Assembly (NCBI GenBank): GCA_023647555.1 | Contig: JALRLY010000275.1 | Coordinates: forward strand, 140,957 to 204,956 | Origin: Pancytospora philotis | Lineage: Eukaryota > Microsporidia | Reading direction: 5' to 3' | Length of the DNA: 64,000 bases | Shown here: one piece after another, positions 52,288 to 59,827 of the stretch | How positions within the stretch are numbered: position 1 is the first letter of the stretch | Layout: every line of letters begins with the position of its first letter | The notes under the pieces: model-generated | Database searches by the model: none | Seen by the model: the letters and a program-made list of their open reading frames with translations, nothing else | What the model was told of the DNA's origin: nothing | Made by a program: the position numbers and the translations under genes

Positions 52288-52854
52288 CTAGTCGTTGGCG
52301 TACTCGATCACGATGTCCACGCGGTAGTCGAAGTAGGTCAGCGCGGAGTCGAGGTCCTCGCTGTTGTCGATGGTGACGAGGCGCGCCCCTTTGCGGATGC
52401 GCAGCACGAACTTCCTGAAAAGCCCGAGCGATATGCCGTCGTCGTCGAACGCCGGGTAGAAGTACTTGGCGATGCGCTTGATGACCGTCGCCTTGAACGC
52501 GCTGAAGTCGTTGGAGCCGATCTTGATGAAGAAGCAGAGCTCGCCGAACTCGACGAACGCGAGCGTGCGCACGGCGGACGGCTCGAAGCGCAGCGAGCGG
52601 CGGAAGATGCGCTGCACGCACTTGATCTCCCCGATGGTGCACGGCATCTCGACGGTCGTGCCGTCCTTGAGGTATATTTTGAGGGTCTGCCCCTTCGAGC
52701 GGATCTTGTGCACGTCGGCGTACCTGATGCGCGTGGGCTCCTCGCCGTCGGCTTCTATGTGGAGGAGGTCCGTGTAGAAAGACACTGTGTACGTGGCGCG
52801 CTTCTCCCTGAATGCGAACGTGTGAGTGAGCGCCAGCGCCGGCCCGTCGTCCAT
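52288..52854 (-). CDS. Possible PH-like plus PB1-like domain protein (188 aa)
   Basis: No family is recognised with confidence. Residues ~5-85 look like a beta-rich PH-type fold (ATYTVSFYTDLLHIEADGEE, IRSKGQTLKIYLKDGTTVEM). Residues ~103-188 have the order of a PB1 domain: a basic first strand (CFFIKIGSNDFSAFKATVIK), then an acidic turn (FDDDGIS) and the OPCA-like LVTIDNSEDLDSALTYFDYR. PH-PB1 is the C-terminal arrangement of Cdc24, but the catalytic DH domain is missing here. GC-rich codon use matches housekeeping genes. No CCC precedes the ATG, so the start is less certain. Confidence 0.6.
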   Translation of the reverse strand: MDDGPALALTHTFAFREKRATYTVSFYTDLLHIEADGEEPTRIRYADVHKIRSKGQTLKIYLKDGTTVEMPCTIGEIKCVQRIFRRSLRFEPSAVRTLAFVEFGELCFFIKIGSNDFSAFKATVIKRIAKYFYPAFDDDGISLGLFRKFVLRIRKGARLVTIDNSEDLDSALTYFDYRVDIVIEYAND

Positions 52855-53220
52855 CTGCGCGGCGCCGCCTGCTCCAATTAATCAGCGTGTTTCACCGGTG
52901 TTTCATGTGCGATTGGATTTGCAATTGGATGTGCAATTGGACGCGAAACGGAGATGCGCTTGAATTCGATTTTGTGCGTAATATGAACGAGCGTCCTCTG
53001 CTTGAGCGGATTTTGCGCGTTATCTGCCCGGTCGGTGCCGGGACTGCGGTTTATTATGGCTTTTCTGGGTTATGAACTTAGCGCATGCGATTACAACGAC
53101 ATGCCAAGCTGGTGCCTTGACTATGCTTGTAATTATCGTGCGTTCTGCCGCGCTTATCGCCCGCCGGCGCTGATCAAATATCCCGCCAAATCTTTAACTA
53201 AAAATTTCCATTTTGCGAGT

Positions 53221-53985
53221 ATGAAGCAGCTTCCAATTGCCGTTTACCTGGAGTCGCCCGTGTCGCTCGAGCCCGCGGATCCGAAGGAGGCGCTGCGCGG
53301 GCAGCAGAGCGCGCCGGCCGCGCCCCGGTGCGCCCGCCGCAGGAAGAGAAAGGAGGCGCTCCCGCCGTACATTCCGTACCGGAGCATATACGTGGAGCAG
53401 GACCTGAGCAAGCTGACCGAGCGCCAGCGCATCATGGCGCTGAAGTTCCAGAGCAACCGCGACAAGGTCAGCAAGCTGTTCCTGGAGGTGAACGGGATCC
53501 CGTCCGTTGGCGCGGCTGAAACCGGCGGAGCGGCGGCGCAATTTGAGAATTTGGAAACGCCTGGGGGCATGCACGAGCCTGAGAGCGCATCTGGCCAGGC
53601 GGGCGACGGCGCCGAGGCGTACAGACCGAAGCTCATCGAAGACGGCGATCTGATTGCCCGGCTCGAGAAATACGTTGCAGAGGCGCGCGGGGAGGAGCCC
53701 GCCGTGGAGTTCACCGTCAAGCTTAAGGTGCAGCCGCGCATTATCAGGCTGGCCTGCGCGAACATGGTCACGTGCAGCCGCTGCCGGCCGGGCGTGCTGG
53801 AGCTGGTCGACATGCTGGGCTGGCTCGCCTCGAAGCACAGATGCAGCCAACGCTACCAGATAGAGTGCCTCCGCAACAAGGTCGCCCAGGCCGCGGGGCT
53901 GCAGCAGTGCATCTGCGAGTTCGAAGAAGCGCTGTACGAGGAGGCCCGGAAGGTTGCGATGAGCGGCTGCTGCGTGGACGATTGA
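53221..53985 (+). CDS. Protein of unknown function (254 aa)
   Basis: Not recognised. It contains an RRRKRK basic cluster (~residues 37-42) that could act as a nuclear localisation signal, a conserved-looking helical segment (SIYVEQDLSKLTERQRIMAL), an acidic Gly-rich linker, and a C-terminal domain with paired cysteines (NMVTCSRCRPGVLELVDM, then HRCSQRY and LQQCICEF). The ATG at 53221 is chosen because AAAAATTTCCATTTTGCG lies ~20 bases upstream; the open frame to 53002 is rejected since it would include this signal. Codon use is GC-rich. Confidence 0.72.
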   Translation: MKQLPIAVYLESPVSLEPADPKEALRGQQSAPAAPRCARRRKRKEALPPYIPYRSIYVEQDLSKLTERQRIMALKFQSNRDKVSKLFLEVNGIPSVGAAETGGAAAQFENLETPGGMHEPESASGQAGDGAEAYRPKLIEDGDLIARLEKYVAEARGEEPAVEFTVKLKVQPRIIRLACANMVTCSRCRPGVLELVDMLGWLASKHRCSQRYQIECLRNKVAQAAGLQQCICEFEEALYEEARKVAMSGCCVDD

Positions 53986-54321
53986 GCCGCGGTGCTAAGA
54001 AGCAATCGTGGAGTGTTTTGTTAAATTTATTACTGCAGTAAACAAGTGTACGGTGCTTCTTACTAGTTCGATTGTTATACCCCTGAAAAGCAGAGGCGGG
54101 TTTGTAATAGCAGATGCGCGTCGGTATTATTGAATAAAAGGAAGCGCAGAATAAAGCAGACACAATCCTACGCAATGGCACAATCATTCCGTCTGCGATC
54201 AGCGATTCACTGAGCTACTCGAACTGGGCAGAAAGCATCTGTACCCCTCATCCCCCTTGGTCGATAGACTATTCGCCTGCCATTGAAACAAGGACTTAAA
54301 ACGGCCGCTGCCGGATAAACA
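53986..54321. other. Intergenic region
   Basis: About 335 AT-richer bases. No feature is seen apart from AATAAAAGG around 54131. Confidence 0.5.
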
Positions 54322-55350
54322 ATGGACGAGGAGGGAGCTTTCCGTACCGGCCAGGAGTACAGCAGCTTCGCTGAGGGCCCCAAGCACGCCAGCGGTGGCG
54401 ACGGCAGCGCGGTGCGCGAGCATGCCAGCGCGGCCGTGTTCATGGCGCTTGTCCTGCTCTGCGTCGTGCGGCGCTCATTCAGGGACGGCATATGCCGCGC
54501 GAGTCTCCTGAAGCGCCGCGTCTGCATCTTCGGCGCTTGGATGCTGAAGATCGCCATCTTCTTCGCGCTGCTGAGCAAAATCTGCCTGGCGCTCCTTAGC
54601 CTGCGGCACAGCATGCCGGTCCACAACATCGAGGAGCTCAAAGATCTCAGCTTCTCGGACTTCAGGAGCATCGGCGGCTACCAAGTCGATGTCGCCGCCG
54701 TAATGACATACACCCTCAAGGTGGCAGGCATTCTGCTGCTCTCCTCGCTCTTCTTCGGCGTGGCCGCGCTCGCCCCAGACGCGGAGGAGCACGCAGCGGG
54801 GGCAGAGAGCAGCGACAACGCGTGTGAGGGATCATCGCTTGCAACGCTCTCCATCTTCTGGGCCATCCTCCGCATTCCGCTGCATCTCTACCTCGACGCC
54901 TACAGACACGTACTGAGCCCGCAGCTCGCCGCCTTCGCCTTCAACTCGCTCGCCCTCGCCGAGCTGCTGGTGGCCGGTGTGTGCATGCTGCTCGTCAGTG
55001 CGCAGCGGCCCGCCGGTACGCCGAAGCCGGCATCGCCCGACACGCTGTGGATCAGTCTGGGCGTGATCGTGTACGGCGTGCTCAGACATGGGAGCAGCCT
55101 CGTCGATGTTCCGGCGGGCGTGAGCGCGCTCCAGCTTGGGCTGCTCGCGTCTCTGCAGCTGGCGCTCGAGCTCGGCGTGTATCTGCGGATGGCCGCGGTG
55201 TTCTGCTTCCAGCCGAGCGCTTCGGCAGACGCGCAGCAGCACCGAGAGCGGGCCGTACGCCTCGAGAACACGTGCAGGGAGAGCGACCCGGAGGTGATAC
55301 TGATGCCGCCGCTCGTTGAGTTCGGGAATCGCTTAATTGCGCTCAAATAA
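54322..55350 (+). CDS. Polytopic membrane protein of unknown function (342 aa)
   Basis: About seven hydrophobic spans are visible (for example AAVFMALVLLCVV, AWMLKIAIFFALLSKICLAL, LKVAGILLLSSLFFGVAALA, ALAELLVAGVCMLL, ISLGVIVYGVL, LGLLASLQLALELGVYL), with a polar ~35-residue N-terminus and a hydrophilic C-terminus. No transporter or enzyme signature is recognised. GC-rich composition fits a core gene. The stop overlaps AAATAAATAA. There is no AAATTT/CCC signal near the ATG (GGATAAACA precedes it). Confidence 0.72.
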   Translation: MDEEGAFRTGQEYSSFAEGPKHASGGDGSAVREHASAAVFMALVLLCVVRRSFRDGICRASLLKRRVCIFGAWMLKIAIFFALLSKICLALLSLRHSMPVHNIEELKDLSFSDFRSIGGYQVDVAAVMTYTLKVAGILLLSSLFFGVAALAPDAEEHAAGAESSDNACEGSSLATLSIFWAILRIPLHLYLDAYRHVLSPQLAAFAFNSLALAELLVAGVCMLLVSAQRPAGTPKPASPDTLWISLGVIVYGVLRHGSSLVDVPAGVSALQLGLLASLQLALELGVYLRMAAVFCFQPSASADAQQHRERAVRLENTCRESDPEVILMPPLVEFGNRLIALK

Positions 55351-55514
55351 ATAATTTACGACAACAACGATGGATGCAGTGGTTGTGGAGCGATTGGGGC
55401 GCAGCAGCGGGCTTATTGGCCGTAGCGCTCATTTCTTTCAATAGTTACAGATACTCGCTTCTCTAACAGTGGCTTGCGCCGCTTATATTAAAACGCGATA
55501 TTCGCAGCCCCTAT

Positions 55515-55760
55515 ATGGGCTCGAAAAAATCCAAGCGCGTCAAAGCCCGCCCGCTGAAGCCCGCGGCGATGGAGAACCGCTTCGACTGCATGAAATGCAA
55601 CCACGAGAAGGTTGTGCAGTGCAAGATCAGCAAGGAAAAGCGCGTCGGCTACGCGTTCTGCACGGTGTGCGAGGCGAACTTCAAATGCAAAGTCCACCAG
55701 CTGGACAAGCCGATCGACATCTACTACGCATGGATGGACTGTGTGGCGGACAGCAGCTGA
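55515..55760 (+). CDS. ELF1: Transcription elongation factor Elf1
   Basis: An 81-residue nuclear factor with the Elf1/ELOF1 zinc ribbon: C25-x2-C28 (FDCMKCNHEKVVQC) and C49-x2-C52 (YAFCTVCEANFKC), preceded by the basic tail MGSKKSKRVKARPLKP and followed by LDKPIDIYYAWMDCV, the conserved DVYSEWID-type end. It associates with elongating RNA polymerase II. GCAGCCCCTAT precedes the ATG. Confidence 0.95.
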   Translation: MGSKKSKRVKARPLKPAAMENRFDCMKCNHEKVVQCKISKEKRVGYAFCTVCEANFKCKVHQLDKPIDIYYAWMDCVADSS

Positions 55761-56294
55761 GCATGAGCTGATGTGCTAGCATGCTTGGCGTCGGCACGCC
55801 GGTATAGTAAATTACTTGAGGAGTTTTCTAGACCGTTGGATCTGCCCGTTCTAATCGGCAGCTCGGGGCGCTAGTAGGACTGGTGCAGGCCCGTAGCGAT
55901 TGAGGAATCGGATGCAGAGGCGTTGTGTGTTTTCATTATGCCAGATTGTGCAGTAGTGCGCGAAGGCAAGCGTTTTGCGAGTTGTCCTGTGAGCTGTATA
56001 ACACCAGGACTATTATATCGCCCAACTTGCGACGTCACAATAGTGCACGGCCATTTTCAACTGACCTGCCCATTGCGAGGCAGGTCTTACTACCGTGTCT
56101 CTGCAATAAGAGTACACAAATCCGGCCAATCTCTCATAGCGCAGATGCCCCTTTGCTATTTGATGATTTGCATCGCATTCTTGTTGCGCACTCGCCCAGT
56201 TCACATCCTGCTCCGTTTTGAGTGGTAGCACCTTAGGCGGACATCATTTGCCAGTAAATTTTTGGTCCAGTCGAAAAATTTATTGTAGCCCGGT
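55761..56294. other. Intergenic region at the left edge of accessory island 2
   Basis: About 530 bases. Two AAATTT-like elements (56257-56264 and 56275-56282) precede the family A gene. Overlapping short frames at 55923-56231 show no homology. Confidence 0.5.
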
Positions 56295-57713
56295 ATGGCG
56301 GCTGGGATGTTCGTGCTTCTGCTGCTTATGCATAGCTGCGGCGTGAGGTGTTTCAGTTCTGGGTCTGGGCGAGCTCTCGAGGGCGGGGATCGCGCCATTT
56401 TTAGTGATTCGAAAGGTCGCGAACTCAACGCGATCGGGATCCAAGTACTAGACCGTCTCTTCAGATTTTCCGTGGCGGAGTCGTCCCCAGAAATCGCGCC
56501 AGCTCTGGTCGATGCCAAGCTGCCTGAAATCGCCGCGGAGGACAAGGTGCGCTGCGTAGTGTTTGCGCTGCTCGCCCAGGGCAGCGGGGACAAGGCGCTC
56601 CAAGAGCAGTGTGCAAAAGAATACAGCTTCGGAAGCTACAAGCTGCTCTCCAGGCTGTGCGATGACGGATACATCGAATGGCTTAAGGCTCTGCCATCAG
56701 AATCGGCCAGTGATACTGAAAAGGATGCGGCGTTTGCCACCAGTGCAGCGAACAACTCGGCCAGACTGGGCCTGATACAGAGTTATCTGCAGACCCAGAT
56801 GACAGACGAGTGCTATTGGAGTCCAAAACAGTTTGAAGAGCGGGGCGGCATCGTCACCAGCAGCCTGGATTTGGCGCTTTACCTACTTTATTCAAAAGCC
56901 ATCGATCAGGCAACGCTCGGCGAGCTGCTGGGCCTGGGGTCAGGCAACCCCGTGCTGCGCGGTGCGCTTGCGCCGCTGATATGGGATACCATCGGAACCG
57001 TGCTCGAGCACCGCGTTTTAAACTATGCTGATCGGTCAGCGATGAAATCGTGCATGCTTCCGTACGCGATCGAGAATTTCCAGCAGGAGTTCGCCGAGTT
57101 CTTCGGAGACTGGTACCATGCCGTAGGCATGGGAATTTATGTGCTGGGCTATATCAGAACCCACGAGTACAGCGAGATAAGCGAGCAGTTCATGGCATTC
57201 TACGTCGACTACGTCATTGAGAGGCATAGGCGGCCGTATTCGGCTCTCAACGAGCTTTTCGATGTTTATTTGCAGCAGACCCACGGCTTCCACACCGTGC
57301 CGACGGTTTGGAACAGCGACCCGGAGTACTTCAACAAAGTAACGTACCTCTGGCTGCGCAGAATGTTCGACGAGCTCTGCAATGCTCCTTTCTCGCACGA
57401 ATGCAGAGACGCGCGCATGAAAAAGTACATGAAAATACTGAGCTGCGAGACCTTTTTCGATATCTTAAAGTACCGCCAGGGCGGCCTGAAGAGCCACGAC
57501 CTGGCGCTGTTCATGCTCGGGTATCTCGATGAAGACGGAAGGGATGCCTACAAGCGCTATATACTTGATGAATCCAGCACCAACCCGAAGGCGTCTCAGC
57601 TTGTTTTGAAATGGGACGATTTTGCATCGTGCCTGCGTTTTTCTCGCTGTGAGGTCGAAACAGTCGCGGCGCGTTTGCGGAGGTGGAGGTACAGAAAGAG
57701 GACATGGCATTAA
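56295..57713 (+). CDS. Secreted family A protein, member 2 (472 aa)
   Basis: Paralogue of 12096-13451 and 58171-59535. Signal peptide MAAGMFVLLLLMHSCGVRC follows AAAAATTTATTGTAGCCCGG. Shared blocks are a Q-VLDRLFRF helix at ~55, SYKLLSRLCDDG at ~115, and the C-terminal module WNSDPEYFNKVTYLWLRRMF (residue 339), ARMKKYMKILSCETFFDILK and LALFMLGYLDEDG. It has a basic, poorly conserved tail. Helical, secreted, function unknown. Confidence 0.8.
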   Translation: MAAGMFVLLLLMHSCGVRCFSSGSGRALEGGDRAIFSDSKGRELNAIGIQVLDRLFRFSVAESSPEIAPALVDAKLPEIAAEDKVRCVVFALLAQGSGDKALQEQCAKEYSFGSYKLLSRLCDDGYIEWLKALPSESASDTEKDAAFATSAANNSARLGLIQSYLQTQMTDECYWSPKQFEERGGIVTSSLDLALYLLYSKAIDQATLGELLGLGSGNPVLRGALAPLIWDTIGTVLEHRVLNYADRSAMKSCMLPYAIENFQQEFAEFFGDWYHAVGMGIYVLGYIRTHEYSEISEQFMAFYVDYVIERHRRPYSALNELFDVYLQQTHGFHTVPTVWNSDPEYFNKVTYLWLRRMFDELCNAPFSHECRDARMKKYMKILSCETFFDILKYRQGGLKSHDLALFMLGYLDEDGRDAYKRYILDESSTNPKASQLVLKWDDFASCLRFSRCEVETVAARLRRWRYRKRTWH

Positions 57714-58170
57714 AAGCTGGCGGGAATGCTCTGCGGTGGACGAAGAGCCCCGTCTGTCTATCATTGATGGGCAGCTGATGCATGCATCCTGCTGGGCGGC
57801 TATTAAATTTTGTGAGAAAGTGGAGGTTTACGAGTGAATGCTGTGGGTGCTTACTTGGCTTGTCTAACCCGTCTGTCGATCAGCACTTACCCACCACGGC
57901 TAGCAACAGTCAGAGATGAGCTTCTCACGACAGAGTTGAGAATTTATGGGTATGCTAACGTATGGACAGCAGTACGTTTTTACCACTTGACCAGCATAAG
58001 GGCTAGTCCCTAAACAGGTGCTCTCTTCGCCCAAGCACCGACTGCGGTCTGTTTTTATGGTTTGGCGCGCTATTAAGCTGGGGCGGCCGAAGAGGCTGCT
58101 GTGAACGCATACGTTGATTATCGGCCCTTTACCTGTAAATTTTTACGTCGAATTTTCGATCAGCACCCTT
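57714..58170. other. Intergenic region between two family A genes
   Basis: About 455 bases. AAATTTTTACGTCGAATTTT at 58136-58155 is the promoter element of the next gene, followed by CACCCTT. Nothing else is recognised. Confidence 0.5.
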
Positions 58171-59535
58171 ATGTTGGCCGGAGTTCTCCCGTTGCTGGTA
58201 TTAGTGGATTGCAGCGGCGTACGCGGTGCAGTAGTTGATGAGCTAAAACTCACAAACAGCGACTATGCCAGTTTCGCTGATTTGGGACAGACAGGGCTCA
58301 ATGCTCTCGAGGATCAGGTGCTAGACTCGCTCTACAAACGCCGCTCGGGGCATGATTCCCCAGAAATCAAGTGTGATCTGCTCAATAAGATACTGCCGTG
58401 CACTGGTATTGCAGACAAAGTGCGCTACGTGGTACTTTCGATGCTGGAAAAAGCTGATCAGTTTGAGCCCTGCGAGCGGCTGCTTTCGAAACTCGGCTAT
58501 GCGGACTGCCTACTGCTGCGCAAGCTGTTCAACGGGCCATCTATTGAGAGTATCACCGAGATACCGGCGGCTGATGAAGACACTGGAGCTCGCCAAGAGT
58601 TCTGCCGTGCAGCAAAGCAACATCATGGCGCAGTCGAGAGAATCTTTCAATCCCTGCAGCAAAGAGCGGTGGACGAGGGCAGGAAGAACTTGCTGCAGCT
58701 CGCCGAGAGGGGCAAGGGGCTGGACCTAGCGATTTATACTCTCAAGGCAATGAATAGCTCTGAAAATATGACACTAAGTTCTGCGTTTACGGAGCTGGTG
58801 AACGCATGGCCTGGTGACGCGGAGAGGCGCAAGAAGCTGCTGCCTGCCGTTACTGTGTTTTTGTGGAACGTGTTAAATATGAACGCTAAGAGCAATGCCG
58901 CGCAACTGAAGCTGCAAGGGTTGGTTGTCAGGCACGTGTATGCGTCCTGCGATACCGAGCGCGAGTGCTTCGAGCTTTTCTGCGGATTCCCCAAGCAGCG
59001 CGTTCTCTCGCGAATGCTTAATCAGTACATAAAAATGCAGCTAAACGGAGATCCCGCCCTGGGCTTCGTGCGCAAGTACTTGGCTCACGTTAAGAAGAAT
59101 TTTTGGTGTCCTATCAGTGGGACCGAGAGCTTCTTTACGGCCCTCTTACCGCAGCCGGCGGTATTTCACACCGACAAGCACAATAAATGGAAGGATGACC
59201 CGGAGCGGTTCAATCTGATATCGACGCGGTGGTTGCGGGACATGTTTGAGGATCTGCGCGTGAACCCCGCCCACGAGGATGAAGTGGTGGTGTTTATGCG
59301 CAAATACATGCGTATGTTGGACTATGATGCATTCATTCACATACTGCTCCCACTAAAATGGGAGGAGTTCGAGAAACTGGCGGTCTTCATGCTTAAGCAC
59401 CTGAACGCGAAAGGAACAGAAGAATACTGGCAGCGTTTAGAACGGGATCGCCAGCGTACAGATTCAGATGATTATCGGCCCAAGCCATTTTTGAGCATGC
59501 TTGCCAGCATTTTCAAGCGCTCGCCGGCGCACTGA
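58171..59535 (+). CDS. Secreted family A protein, member 3 (454 aa)
   Basis: Tandem paralogue of member 2 and closer to member 1 in parts (YADCLLLRKLFNG against YASHLLLRKLFRG; AVFMLKHLNAKG against VIFMLKHQKEEK). The start after CACCCTT gives signal peptide MLAGVLPLLVLVDCSGVRG; the 19 upstream codons are excluded because they contain the AAATTTTT element. The C-terminal module starts WKDDPERFNLISTRWLRDMF at residue 340. The protein ends in a basic segment (SIFKRSPAH). Confidence 0.8.
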   Translation: MLAGVLPLLVLVDCSGVRGAVVDELKLTNSDYASFADLGQTGLNALEDQVLDSLYKRRSGHDSPEIKCDLLNKILPCTGIADKVRYVVLSMLEKADQFEPCERLLSKLGYADCLLLRKLFNGPSIESITEIPAADEDTGARQEFCRAAKQHHGAVERIFQSLQQRAVDEGRKNLLQLAERGKGLDLAIYTLKAMNSSENMTLSSAFTELVNAWPGDAERRKKLLPAVTVFLWNVLNMNAKSNAAQLKLQGLVVRHVYASCDTERECFELFCGFPKQRVLSRMLNQYIKMQLNGDPALGFVRKYLAHVKKNFWCPISGTESFFTALLPQPAVFHTDKHNKWKDDPERFNLISTRWLRDMFEDLRVNPAHEDEVVVFMRKYMRMLDYDAFIHILLPLKWEEFEKLAVFMLKHLNAKGTEEYWQRLERDRQRTDSDDYRPKPFLSMLASIFKRSPAH

Positions 59536-59827
59536 TCTGTTGATCCGTACTTGATGAAAGGAGCAGATGATTGAACGGTGCTGTTCAGCAGCAAGTATTT
59601 CAGTGTTAGAAGAGCGCTCTTATCCTTGCCTTGTGCATGCATGCCCAGCTGCTCCCGCTGTAAATACCTAAGCATACATCACTAATAATTAAATCATTGG
59701 CAGTATATAACTGATATAACAACACGTCTGTGCATTGAAGCGCTGGTATCCCGGTACGTTTTCGTTAGCCAGATCCGGCCGAATGGCGTCGTCGCGTATT
59801 AAAAATTTTGCAACGGCAGCCCAACCA

